64,000 nucleotides of DNA from Stenotrophomonas sp. NA06056 (GCF_013364355.1 NZ_CP054931.1:4143501-4207500); one strand, 5' to 3'. Shown: positions 15,537 to 24,110, numbered from the stretch's first letter. Numbers and translations are program-made. The notes: a model not told the origin generated them from the sequence alone.

Positions 15537-18260
15537 TTACGCTATCTCTCCGACGAGGTGGAGGAATGGCTGAGTGCGCGACATATGCCTCAAAGCCGAA
15601 GCATCCAGGATGTCCAGGCAGAAGTCATCTAGATGCGGCGAACTCAGCCGGTGTAGTGCCCGGATGGCGCCACTCATGCCTGTAGCGTAGTCGCAGGAGA
15701 TCCGGAACAGATTCTCACCCGGTATCATTGCCGTGTCGTCGTCCCCGAACACATAGAGTTCCGTGAGGCCCTCGTATGGTCTATTGGCCAAGTCGAGATA
15801 CTTGGGGTCACCTGAGTAGACATAGGCATCCACCAGCGTGTCGATGAGTCCGGCGAGGCCATAAATGAGCCCGGGGAAGCCAGAGTACTTGCGATACAGG
15901 TCCATCACCAACGAATCAACCACATCCCACTGCCCATACCTGATGGCAACCTTGATGATGCCGGCGGTACCCTGCTCCACGTAGGGCTCATAGGTCGACA
16001 CACCGGTCGGCGCCGCGGCGAATGTCGTAATTCCAGGCTCCAGCTCGTATCCATGCGAAAGGTCATACGCCAGCGCCGATGCACCCATCGACTTCCACTG
16101 AGGATCGCCAGTGACTTGGGACAGCCTGAGCAGGAACAGGGCGACCCCTGACTGCCCATAACCGAAGCCAATCCGAACAGCGCCGTCCTCCTCCCAGAAG
16201 ATGCCGCGCTCAGATCGGAGTGCGGATGCGCTCAACTCAACCGCGAGATCGAGAGCAGCATCCAGATACTCCTGGGACTTTGAGGCAACGAAGGCCGCCA
16301 GATTCGCCATGCCGATGCCAGCCGCCCCGTAGTACAGCGACACTTGCCCCTTGAGCCTCCGGCTCGCATTGGCCATGTCAACAAAGCCAAGGCCCACTTT
16401 ATTGTGGCCTATTGCCAGATGCGCCCAACCTATCCCGGCCAAGCCCGTCAGTACGCCCGGCGCCGTGTTTCTCTGATTCAGGCCTGCGATCTCCAAGAAA
16501 TGCCTCTCAAGCGCCTCATCGGGCACCACATTGCCGGAGCGGGTTAGCGCATAGATCACGCCAGAAGAACCGAACCCAAGACCGCCCGCATTTGTAGAAA
16601 GCGCGAACGGGTCACAAGGGAACAAGGTGTACTTGGGCTCCAGCCGATAGTTGGTCTGAACGAATCGCGACAATCGCTTGACCAGATCTGCAACCGGATC
16701 CAGGGTGCTCTGGCGCGCGCCGTAAGGCTCAACTACGAGTGCGCTCTGATGCAGGCGGTTCTCAGCCTGACGGAGATCGATTCGTCCCTGCGCAAGATCT
16801 CGAATCAGCCCCAGGACTGGCGTACCCTCCCAGCCCATGTCACGAATGATCCGGGGAAGAACATCGTCAAAGAGATCGTCCCGAACATAGGCCATAGCCA
16901 CAATCGGGAACATGGAGTACATCATTATCGCAGCGACTGCATACAGATCATCTTCGACGCTACTGACCTTGACCCTGCTCTTGATCTGGCTTCGGAAGCC
17001 AGGCGTATGGATGTCATCGGACTCTCCCAAGGCAGGCTGGAATGCCGCCTCCAGATCAATCAGACGCACCTCCAGTGACTGCTTCTCTACGAGGATGTTT
17101 GGGGGAGACAGATCGCCAATGACAATCCCTGCTCCATGGGCGGTATCGACGGCTCGGAAGATGTTGGTGAAGATCGTCCGATACATCTCATAGAACTTCT
17201 GACTGTCCTCGGCGGTTGGCCTTACGGTCATCAGCGGAGAGAACTGCAGCATGATCTGTCGCATGTCATGAGCATCGAAATGCTCTTCGACCATGTAGAA
17301 GTTCTCCCAGTCCCAGAAGGAATCCAGCACTGCAGGAGCAACCCCTAACGGGCTGAGAATATTGAGATTCCCCATCTCGCGCTTTAGACGAGTGGTTGCG
17401 TCTCCACCGTTCTCATAGAGCTCGACGTGAGGCCTTGCCTCCTTGATCACCACCTGCTGGCCAGATGTCACATCCTTTGCCAGATACACGCCACCGGTGT
17501 TGGAGAACCCCAAGGCGCTCTCGATCAGATAGCGGCCATCTTTCAGGGTCATCTCGCCAGCGTCCTCGTCCTCCAACGGGAACGGATCTTCAGCCCACGG
17601 CGGCGTCTCGAAGTACGGTGTACGACGATCAGCGATGTGGTCCCCTTCGGGCGATACCAGCATTGGGATCATTCGACCCATGAAGTCCAGGCGACTTACT
17701 TGGATGATGCCACCATACCTGTAGTAGATGCAGCGACTGTCCTTGTAGCGCCTATCAGAGAGGATGTAAGACCCGATGTTGGATCCGACTTCCTGATACA
17801 ACAACTCAATGAGTTCCTTGAACTCGCTTTCCGTGCGCGGATAAATCGTGATGAACTTCCCAGATCCGCCGCGTGGCCAACGCTTGGACGTCATCATCCT
17901 CATGGTCCGGCAGTCATTGGCAAACTTGAACTGCACATCACGCTGCAACAGGATCTCAGCAACGGAACTCAGGATTTCCTTGCAGTTCTCTTCAATTGCC
18001 GAAAGGTGGATTTTCCAGCCTTGGGCAGGAAGCATCGGCACGCCGGAGCCGGCGGGAGGAACGACGTGCGACCATACGCCGATCCGACGGATGCCCCATC
18101 CTCGACCATGCGCGGCAAGCAGCGGATAGACAAGCGAAGCCAGCTCATCACTGGGCTTGTAGTGATCGTAGTTAGGCTCGTAGAAGCGTTCATCACTGCT
18201 GATGAAGTTGATCTTGTCCACATGTCGCAGCTCTCGCAGCGTCGGGTTTCCGGCTGACAT
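15537..18260 (-). CDS. Class III lanthionine synthetase LanKC
   Basis: A 907-residue trifunctional enzyme. Residues 1-~235 resemble the OspF-like phosphothreonine lyase (GWKIHLSA, then RGGSGKFITIYP and RRTPYFETPPWAEDPF). Residues ~240-510 form a Ser/Thr kinase: nucleotide loop LGFSNTGGVYLAK, VVIKEARP lysine, catalytic HGAGIVIGDLSPPNILV and metal-binding IDLEAA. The C-terminal ~350 residues form a LanC-like barrel with GxG motifs, but the usual zinc ligands are missing (FGYGQSG in place of WCYG; TAGIIK in place of CHG), which marks class III rather than class IV. It would phosphorylate and dehydrate Ser/Thr in the precursors and form lanthionine or labionin rings. AAGGA precedes the ATG. It is first in the biosynthetic run, just downstream of three precursor genes. 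Confidence 0.92.
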   Translation of the reverse strand: MSAGNPTLRELRHVDKINFISSDERFYEPNYDHYKPSDELASLVYPLLAAHGRGWGIRRIGVWSHVVPPAGSGVPMLPAQGWKIHLSAIEENCKEILSSVAEILLQRDVQFKFANDCRTMRMMTSKRWPRGGSGKFITIYPRTESEFKELIELLYQEVGSNIGSYILSDRRYKDSRCIYYRYGGIIQVSRLDFMGRMIPMLVSPEGDHIADRRTPYFETPPWAEDPFPLEDEDAGEMTLKDGRYLIESALGFSNTGGVYLAKDVTSGQQVVIKEARPHVELYENGGDATTRLKREMGNLNILSPLGVAPAVLDSFWDWENFYMVEEHFDAHDMRQIMLQFSPLMTVRPTAEDSQKFYEMYRTIFTNIFRAVDTAHGAGIVIGDLSPPNILVEKQSLEVRLIDLEAAFQPALGESDDIHTPGFRSQIKSRVKVSSVEDDLYAVAAIMMYSMFPIVAMAYVRDDLFDDVLPRIIRDMGWEGTPVLGLIRDLAQGRIDLRQAENRLHQSALVVEPYGARQSTLDPVADLVKRLSRFVQTNYRLEPKYTLFPCDPFALSTNAGGLGFGSSGVIYALTRSGNVVPDEALERHFLEIAGLNQRNTAPGVLTGLAGIGWAHLAIGHNKVGLGFVDMANASRRLKGQVSLYYGAAGIGMANLAAFVASKSQEYLDAALDLAVELSASALRSERGIFWEEDGAVRIGFGYGQSGVALFLLRLSQVTGDPQWKSMGASALAYDLSHGYELEPGITTFAAAPTGVSTYEPYVEQGTAGIIKVAIRYGQWDVVDSLVMDLYRKYSGFPGLIYGLAGLIDTLVDAYVYSGDPKYLDLANRPYEGLTELYVFGDDDTAMIPGENLFRISCDYATGMSGAIRALHRLSSPHLDDFCLDILDASALRHMSRTQPFLHLVGEIA

Positions 18261-18330
18261 CAGGCGCTATCCTTAGAGATGATCGGCCTGACGCCTCTCA
18301 ACGGGAGACCTGAAGCCGGTGTTTGTACAA

Positions 18331-18356
18331 AAGGGCGTCGGAGATCCGACGCCCTT
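18331..18356 (-). terminator. Hairpin between precursor genes and lanKC (attenuator candidate)
   Basis: A perfect 11-bp inverted repeat, AAGGGCGTCGG and CCGACGCCCTT, with a 4-base loop. On the minus strand it follows the last precursor stop and precedes lanKC by 70 bases. Only a short T run follows, so partial read-through is likely. This would give many precursors per synthetase. Confidence 0.6.
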
Positions 18357-18367
18357 CCAGAAGCTAC

Positions 18368-18490
18368 TTACGAAAGCTTCTCTACCTGCTCAGGACCGCA
18401 GCAGGTGTGGGTCGAGCTGGTCGAGCTGTTGCCCATCACGCTGACCGAGGTGTCGAGCGCCAGACGCTGCAGATTCAGTACACGATTCAT
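18368..18490 (-). CDS. Lanthipeptide precursor 1 (type A core)
   Basis: A 40-residue peptide starting MNRVLNLQRLALDTSVSV. The leader part contains the class III recognition-type motif VLNLQRL. The core segment NSSTSSTHTCC has Ser/Thr at several positions and two terminal Cys, including an S-x2-S-x3-C spacing that fits labionin formation. A polar tail GPEQVEKLS follows. AAAGGAAA precedes the ATG. It is nearest to lanKC, with the hairpin between. Recognised because the same N-terminus recurs in three further tiny genes here. The modified structure is inference. Confidence 0.85.
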   Translation of the reverse strand: MNRVLNLQRLALDTSVSVMGNSSTSSTHTCCGPEQVEKLS

Positions 18491-18625
18491 TCGTTGTTTC
18501 CTTTGTTTGACTCGAGGAACGCCACCCCCCCCGACTAATCGCCCTTGGATGAGCGCGCTCCCCTGGGAGCTGGTGAAGAGATTGCGCCAGCACTTTGGGC
18601 CATGCCGCACGCTGGCGATGCGCTC

Positions 18626-18745
18626 TTACTGAGGTTCCTGCGATCCGGTGTTGCAGCAGGAATGAGCAGAGCTGGTGCAACTATTGGCGAGCAAGGAAAT
18701 GCTGCTGTCCAGTTGCAACTTCTGCAAGCTGAGAACTCGGTTCAT
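18626..18745 (-). CDS. Lanthipeptide precursor 2 (type B core)
   Basis: A 39-residue peptide, MNRVLSLQKLQLDSSISLLA at the start and core NSCTSSAHSCC, tail NTGSQEPQ. It keeps the LxLQ leader motif. It differs from precursors 1 and 3 by a Cys after NS and by an LL pair, features shared with precursor 4. The segment SSISLLANSC recalls the S-x-x-S-L-L-x-C ring region of SapB-type peptides. GAGGG is placed 9 bases before the ATG. Confidence 0.85.
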   Translation of the reverse strand: MNRVLSLQKLQLDSSISLLANSCTSSAHSCCNTGSQEPQ

Positions 18746-18866
18746 AGAGAGACCCTCTTTCTGACAGGAGACTCAACGCCTTGCCACACACGACCACATA
18801 GCGGTGTAGATGGCAGCGGCGACACTCCATTGCGGGATGTCGATCAGTAGGCCTGGCAAAGCATCA

Positions 18867-18902
18867 GTGCCGCTGTCGCACCTAGGAAGCAGACAGCGGC
18901 AC
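18867..18902 (-). terminator. Hairpin downstream of precursor 3
   Basis: Inverted repeat GTGCCGCTGTC / GACAGCGGCAC with a 14-base loop, 19 bases beyond the precursor 3 stop on the minus strand. No clear T run. It may stabilise the short precursor mRNA or attenuate transcription into precursor 2. Confidence 0.45.
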
Positions 18903-18920
18903 GCCATGCGTCAGCAGCTG

Positions 18921-19043
18921 TTACAGCTGCTGTTCCTGCGAGCTACCGTCGCAGCAGCTGTGGGTCGAGCTACCCGAGCTATTACCCATCACGCTGACGG
19001 AGGTATCCAAGGCCAGACGCTGCAGATTCAGTACACGGTTCAT
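18921..19043 (-). CDS. Lanthipeptide precursor 3 (type A core)
   Basis: A 40-residue peptide. Its first 23 residues equal those of precursor 1 (MNRVLNLQRLALDTSVSVMG, NSS), then core GSSTHSCC and tail DGSSQEQQL. AAGGAG lies 8 bases before the ATG. The surrounding leader sequence (AACTAAGGAGAGTTGTTATG) is nearly the same as in front of precursor 4, which shows recent duplication including the translation signal. It is the most upstream minus-strand gene of the cluster, so the operon promoter should lie in 19044-19657. Confidence 0.85.
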   Translation of the reverse strand: MNRVLNLQRLALDTSVSVMGNSSGSSTHSCCDGSSQEQQL

Positions 19044-19657
19044 AACAACTCTCCTTAGTTGACTACGAAATACCGATCAAACCTGGCCATCGGCCAAGCA
19101 GTCGGCGAGACACTGCGCACTGACAGGTCAGTGGCGCAGATACGTAGGCAAGAGATTGTTGCTGGGGCAGAACGGGGAGCGACGCACTCAACCCGCAAGG
19201 CACGCATATCTAGACTTCGTGCGCACTTGACTGCTCTGACCATCCCTTGCCGATACTGACTCCTCCATGCATGCAGTTCGCCAATCATGCTCTCGATCAG
19301 AGATCGGGCGTGCAACTGCAGTTGAACTTGATAGTGCATCAAACTTCGCGTCGAGTCTATCCAACTTCCCATCAAAAACATTGCCGGAACATTGCGCAGA
19401 GACAAACATCACACTTAGCCGCTAGATGTTGCAGGGCATCATTCGGTAATTCTCTAGTCGACTGTATTGACGACGACTTCTTCCGATGTCACCTTGCGGC
19501 CTGTCTAGGAGGTGGCATCGGAAATGCACGCACAATTGAGCGCGACCACCGCCGCTGAATGCCGGTTTTGCAGGCGCTTTTCCCTGCATTGTTCGGTGTG
19601 CACCTGCCGACATGGCGTCGACGGGTTGTTTTTCTTCAACAACTATGGAGAGTTGTC
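19044..19657. promoter_or_regulatory. Divergent control region between precursors 3 and 4
   Basis: This 614-base gap contains open frames on both strands (for example minus 19055-19405) but none with a recognisable domain or convincing start. GC content is lower than that of the flanks. It should contain the promoters for the minus-strand operon and for the plus-strand precursor. I could not identify a specific -35/-10 pair with confidence. Confidence 0.4.
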
Positions 19658-19771
19658 ATGAACCGTGTACTGAAGCTTCAGCGTCTGGCCCTGGACTCCT
19701 CGGTTGGCCTGCTTGGCAACAGCTGCAGCAGCTCGACTCACTCTTGCTGCAACAGCCAGCAGCAGAAGTGA
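19658..19771 (+). CDS. Lanthipeptide precursor 4 (type B core, opposite strand)
   Basis: A 37-residue peptide beginning MNRVLKLQRLALDSSVGLLG with core NSCSSSTHSCC and tail NSQQQK. It has the same leader motif (VLKLQRL) and the same spacing to the terminal CC as the other three. GGAG precedes the ATG in a context almost identical to that of precursor 3. It is the only precursor on the plus strand, pointing away from lanKC, and is followed by its own hairpin, so it is an independent unit using the same synthetase in trans. Confidence 0.85.
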   Translation: MNRVLKLQRLALDSSVGLLGNSCSSSTHSCCNSQQQK

Positions 19772-19778
19772 TGCAAGT

Positions 19779-19804
19779 GGAGCAGCGGCACATGCCGCTG
19801 CTCC
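19779..19804 (+). terminator. Terminator-like hairpin after precursor 4
   Basis: GGAGCAGCGGCA is followed after two bases by its exact complement TGCCGCTGCTCC, seven bases beyond the precursor 4 stop. It is strong and GC-rich; a T-rich stretch after it is weak. Confidence 0.65.
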
Positions 19805-20266
19805 TCCTGTCTGCCATGTTTCGACTTGCCCTCCTGGATTACCTTTTGCCTCGTAAATGAGGTTGCCGGTGACGTGATGGCGAGACGCGGCACAAAGCGC
19901 TGATGGACGCGCTGACTGTGCATCGTGGCAGCGGATAGTGATACCAACCAACGTCTTTTGGGCTGATGGACAGCCAGTCGACCAGAGCTGAACTGACGGC
20001 AGGCGCAAAGGCAGCGATCGCGCCGAGCGTAGACCTTGTGGTGATGGGCAGCCTTCGCCACCCAAGAGTCTGTGTGTTGCGCGATCCAGACGTCCTGGTC
20101 ACTCCACGTCATCTTGCCCCTGGCATAGTTCTATGCCTGACCAAATAGACCTCCGCTGCAAGCATGGATTGTCGCGGCTTTGAAGGAAGCCAGGGGACTG
20201 ATCTGATGCGCTGGGGAGCTGGGTTCCTGCGCCAGTGCGAAGGCGAGTGCAGCAGGCCCAGGTCGA
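19805..20266. other. Non-coding or relic stretch
   Basis: A 462-base stretch with several short open frames on the minus strand (19738-20112, 19839-20102), none of which matches a family I know or shows a ribosome binding site. It may be eroded mobile or gene-relic DNA between the lanthipeptide locus and the DUF1348/TetR pair. Confidence 0.3.
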
Positions 20267-20743
20267 TTACATACCCAGATCGGACAGCCCCGGATGATCA
20301 TCCGGGCGACGCCCTAGCGGCCAGTGGAACTTGCGCTCGCTTTCCTTGATGGGCATGTCGTTGATGCAGGAGAAGCGACGCGCCATCAAACCGTCACCCC
20401 CGAATTCCCAGTTCTCGTTTCCATACGAGCGGAACCAGTTGCCGGAATCGTCGCGCCATTCGTACGCATAGCGCACGGCGATACGGTTCCCGATAAAGGC
20501 CCATAGTTCCTTGATCAGGCGGTACTCCAGCTCCTTCTTCCATTTGCGCGCAAGGAACTGCCGGGCTTCCTCCCGACCGTTGGTAAACTCGGCACGATTA
20601 CGCCACGTGGTGTCGAGCGAGTAGGCAGGCGCGACCTTGTCGGCATCGCGGGTGTTCCAACCATCTTCGGCAAGGCGAACCTTCTGGATCGCCGATTCAA
20701 GGGTGAAGGGGGGAAGCGGGGGACGGGTTTCAGCAGCGGACAC
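20267..20743 (-). CDS. DUF1348 family protein (NTF2/SnoaL-like fold)
   Basis: A 158-residue protein with the full family signature: RPPLPPFT near the start, [65 protein letters not shown] and the terminal [14 protein letters not shown]. The GTG at 20743 is preferred because it places RPPLPP close to the N-terminus as in relatives; a TTG at 20761 is the alternative. The fold is a small alpha/beta cone with a pocket; the substrate is unknown. It lies 63 bases behind a TetR gene in the same direction and is probably controlled by it. Confidence 0.85.
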   Translation of the reverse strand: MSAAETRPPLPPFTLESAIQKVRLAEDGWNTRDADKVAPAYSLDTTWRNRAEFTNGREEARQFLARKWKKELEYRLIKELWAFIGNRIAVRYAYEWRDDSGNWFRSYGNENWEFGGDGLMARRFSCINDMPIKESERKFHWPLGRRPDDHPGLSDLGM

Positions 20744-20806
20744 GGTGTGACGTCCAGTCAAAATGGATGAACGGGTTGCTTCAACGGATTCGGTGTCGCC
20801 CAGGCG

Positions 20807-21376
20807 CTAACGCGTGGCCTGTTTCAGCAGCAACTGCGCGACGTCTCTTGCATTGTCTGCGGCGTCGTAGTCGCCCATTACGCGCGATATGGTGATTGCG
20901 CCTTCCACCAGCACCAGCAGTTGCCGTGCCAGAGTGGCCGGCTGCTTGATGTCCAGCTGGCCTGTGAGCTCAAGCGTGTAGTCGAGCAGTTTCCGTTTAT
21001 GGTGCTTGGCGATCACCCGGATCGGATCATCAGGATTTCCGACTTCGCCTGCGGTGTTGATGAATGCACAGCCGCGGTAGCCTTCCGACTGGAACCACCC
21101 CTTGAGCACGGTGAACATGCGCAGGATGCGTTCTTCGGGGCCATCGGCCTTGTTGCATTCCTGCATGAACCAGTCGAGCCAACGCACGTCGCGCGCACTC
21201 AATGCAGCGGCTGCGACCTCGTCCTTGTTTTCGAAATGACGGTAGATGCTCTTGCGGGCGACGCCGGAGGTCTTCACCAGCAGGTCCATGCCCGTGGCAT
21301 GGATACCGTTCTGATAGATCAGCGCTTCGGCCGTTGCCAGGATCTTCTGCTTGGTGTCGGTCATGGGCTTGTCCAT
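20807..21376 (-). CDS. TetR/AcrR-family transcriptional regulator
   Basis: A 189-residue repressor. The N-terminal HTH spans ~8-55 (KILATAEALIYQNGIHATGM, then SGVARKSIYRHFENKDEVAA); the rest is an all-helical ligand-binding and dimer domain. The start could be at 21376 or at the Met four codons later. The DUF1348 gene follows, a common TetR/NTF2-like pairing. The inducer is unknown. Confidence 0.88.
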   Translation of the reverse strand: MDKPMTDTKQKILATAEALIYQNGIHATGMDLLVKTSGVARKSIYRHFENKDEVAAAALSARDVRWLDWFMQECNKADGPEERILRMFTVLKGWFQSEGYRGCAFINTAGEVGNPDDPIRVIAKHHKRKLLDYTLELTGQLDIKQPATLARQLLVLVEGAITISRVMGDYDAADNARDVAQLLLKQATR

Positions 21377-21559
21377 AGCGCCAAGGCAGAACGATCGTTC
21401 TACCTTGTCAACACGTAGTTTATTGGGTCATACGGCAGCGCATTACGCGTGGGCGTGGCCTGCGGGCCAGAATCCACCTAGGCGCATCACCTGCAAGCCC
21501 CGATAGCACCCGCAGACCGCCTACCGCACCATCGAGCGTCTGTCCGCAGGAAACCACAC

Positions 21560-23065
21560 ATGAGCCTGGCGCTGGTCCACAGCCGTGCCCGCGCAGGGGT
21601 CGATGCCCCATTGGTGCGGATCGAGGTGCATCTCTCCGGTGGTCTGCCCGTCACCCAGATCGTCGGCCTGGCCGAGACCAGCGTGCGCGAGTCGCGCGAG
21701 CGCGTGCGTGCTGCCCTGCTCTGCGCGCGCTTCGACTTTCCGCAGCGGCGCATCACCTTGAACCTGGCCCCAGCCGATCTGCCCAAGGAAGGCGGGCGCT
21801 ACGACTTGGCGATTGCCTTGGGCATCCTCGCCGCCAGCGGCCAGGTCGATCCGCAGTCGCTGCTGCAGTACGAGTTCCTCGGTGAGCTGGGGCTGACCGG
21901 AGAGCTGCGGCCGGTGTCCGGCGCACTACCTGCGGCCATCGCTGCAGCCGAAGCGGGGCGCATCCTGATCGTGCCACCCGGCAACGCCGCCGAAGCCGCG
22001 CTCGCCCAGCACGCCGATGTGCGCGTGGCGCGTACCCTGCTGGAATGCTGCGCCGGGCTGGGCAATCCACGCTTGCTGCCGCAGGTGGAACGCGTGGACA
22101 CCACGCCGTTGCCGCTGCCCGATCTGGCCGATGTGCGCGGTCAGGCGCTCGCGCGCCGGGCGTTGGAAGTGGCGGCGGCCGGCGGCCATCATCTGCTGCT
22201 GATCGGCAGCCCCGGCTGCGGCAAGACACTGCTGGCCTCGCGCCTGCCCAGCCTGCTGCCGGATAGCGAAGAGATCGACGCCCTGCAGTTGGCGGCCATC
22301 ACTTCGGTCAGTGGCGAAGGGTTGGACCCGAAGCGCTGGCGACAGCGGCCGTTCCGGGCGCCGCACCACAGTGCGAGCGCGGCGGCGTTGGTGGGTGGCG
22401 GCAATCCACCCTGCCCTGGCGAAATCTCGCTGGCGCATCACGGCGTGCTGTTCCTGGATGAACTGCCCGAGTGGAACCGCAGTGCGCTGGAAACTCTGCG
22501 CGAGCCATTGGAGTCGGGCCACATCCGCATCTCCCGCGCGGCACGCAGCGTGGTCTACCCCGCGCGCTTCCAACTGGTGGCGGCGATGAACCCGTGCCCC
22601 TGCGGTTGGGCCGGCGACCGCAGCAATCGCTGCCTGTGCAGCGACGAGCGCATCACCCGCTACCGCGCGCGGGTATCGGGCCCGTTGCTGGACCGCATCG
22701 ACCTGCACATCAACGTGAGCCGCATGGATGCAGTGGAGTTGCGTGAGAGCACGCCACTGGGCGAGCCCAGCGCCAGCGTGCGCTCACGGGTGGAAGCGGC
22801 GCATGCGCGGCAGCAGGCGCGTGGTGGGCTCAATGCGCACCTGCCGCCGGCCGCGCTGCGCGCGTGCACGCGCTTGAGCGAGGCCGACCAGGACCTGCTG
22901 GAACAGGCGATCGAGCGCCTGCAGCTGTCGGCGCGGGCAATGCATCGCATCCTGCGGGTGGCGCGCACGATTGCTGATCTGGCCGAAAGCGAGACGATCC
23001 AGACCGCACACTTGGCTGAGGCCATTGGATATCGGCAGTTGGATCGCGCGGGGACTACCACCTGA
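21560..23065 (+). CDS. comM: ComM/YifB family Mg-chelatase-like AAA+ ATPase
   Basis: A 501-residue hexameric helicase that promotes branch migration during natural transformation. An N-terminal ChlI-like domain (residues 1-~170, MSLALVHSRARAGVDAPLVR) is followed by the AAA+ core with Walker A GSPGCGKT near residue 215, Walker B LFLDELPEW, and the Cys cluster NPCPCG...RCLCS typical of the family. The length and ends are normal, so this copy should work. The gene is a recognised insertion hotspot for islands in other gammaproteobacteria. Fragments of its 5' third and Walker A region occur at 8696-8973 and 10120-10307 in the same orientation, so the 13 kb between is bracketed by direct repeats. 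Confidence 0.93.
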   Translation: MSLALVHSRARAGVDAPLVRIEVHLSGGLPVTQIVGLAETSVRESRERVRAALLCARFDFPQRRITLNLAPADLPKEGGRYDLAIALGILAASGQVDPQSLLQYEFLGELGLTGELRPVSGALPAAIAAAEAGRILIVPPGNAAEAALAQHADVRVARTLLECCAGLGNPRLLPQVERVDTTPLPLPDLADVRGQALARRALEVAAAGGHHLLLIGSPGCGKTLLASRLPSLLPDSEEIDALQLAAITSVSGEGLDPKRWRQRPFRAPHHSASAAALVGGGNPPCPGEISLAHHGVLFLDELPEWNRSALETLREPLESGHIRISRAARSVVYPARFQLVAAMNPCPCGWAGDRSNRCLCSDERITRYRARVSGPLLDRIDLHINVSRMDAVELRESTPLGEPSASVRSRVEAAHARQQARGGLNAHLPPAALRACTRLSEADQDLLEQAIERLQLSARAMHRILRVARTIADLAESETIQTAHLAEAIGYRQLDRAGTTT

Positions 23066-23255
23066 TGGCATCACGGCCCTTCGGCTCGACACAACGCGTG
23101 CGCGGCCGCGACCCCAAGGGCCTCACCAGGTTCCAGGCAAAAAATTACCCCGGCCGCGTGCCCGTTGGGGCAGAGACGGTACCGGGGTGTACAGCGGCAC
23201 GGTACCTGGCAGGCGAGTGCTATGCAAGCGGTTGTGTGAAGGAGTTCAGAGGGGA

Positions 23256-23912
23256 ATGAAGCATGCCGACCTGGAGAACGCGTTGTCACTGGAACGCTTT
23301 GGGCGCTACCTGGCCTGGGCGGCTGGCGACCGCGATAGAGCGATTGCCCTGTACGGTTACAACACCCGTCTGTCCGAAAGCCTGTACACACCTCTGCAGA
23401 CGCTTGAAGTGGTCCTGCGCAACCGCATCCACAGCACACTGAGCCAAGCCAAAGGCGACGCGTGGTACGAAGGTCACGCCAGCGTCCTACGGGTGCCCTA
23501 TCAGACCCAACAGACGGCCAAGGCCATTGACGAGCTGATCAAAGCGGGAAAGTCGGTGACCGCAGGCGGTGTAGTTGCCAGCCTCACTTTCAGTTTCTGG
23601 ACGACCATGTTCAACAAGGATTACGAGACCCTTTGGCAACAGATTCTGCACCGGATTGCTACGCCCTCCGCGCCGCGGGGATTGAAGCGAAAGAGCTTCT
23701 CGGGTCCGCTAACCCGCATACGCGTGCTGCGCAACCGCATCGCCCATCACGAGCCCATCCTCGGTTGGAACTTGCACCGCCACCATTCTGAGATTCTGAA
23801 ACTGATCGGGTGGCTCTCGCCACCCGCCTCGATCTGGTGCCGTCAGAACAATCGGTTCCCACACGTTTATCAAGACAGAAGGATCTCGCTGTCGCGCCTG
23901 CCATATCCCTAG
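23256..23912 (+). CDS. Abi-like HEPN-domain protein
   Basis: A 218-residue protein. The C-terminal half contains LRNRIAHHEPI, an R-x4-6-H motif characteristic of HEPN ribonuclease folds and of AbiD/F (Abi_2) abortive-infection proteins; an earlier LRNRIHSTLSQ is a second possible helix of the same fold. ATG 23256 is chosen since AAGGAG sits about ten bases upstream and the residues before it lack conservation. A longer frame would extend into comM. HEPN proteins usually cut RNA when triggered by phage or a partner protein. The next gene is a large helicase-nuclease in the same direction, 198 bases on, so a two-gene defence unit is plausible. Confidence 0.75.
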   Translation: MKHADLENALSLERFGRYLAWAAGDRDRAIALYGYNTRLSESLYTPLQTLEVVLRNRIHSTLSQAKGDAWYEGHASVLRVPYQTQQTAKAIDELIKAGKSVTAGGVVASLTFSFWTTMFNKDYETLWQQILHRIATPSAPRGLKRKSFSGPLTRIRVLRNRIAHHEPILGWNLHRHHSEILKLIGWLSPPASIWCRQNNRFPHVYQDRRISLSRLPYP

Positions 23913-24110
23913 CCCCTGACGCTGCGCTCTGAAAGCTTCGCCGCAGAACTGCCCAAAGCATTGCGTACCAGACGTCTGCCAGCCCGGGGCCTGCCGTCGG
24001 TGCTGGACGGCACCGGCACCGGCCCCCTCCCCGCCACAGGCGACGCGTGCGACCATGCAGGGCCCAGTCCCTAGCGGTGCCTGCCTCGCCAGGTGCCCGC
24101 CCAGCCATAC

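Noticed and set aside
19055..19405. Minus-strand frame upstream of precursor 3
   Set aside because: No leader motif, no ribosome site and no family match; more likely part of the control region.
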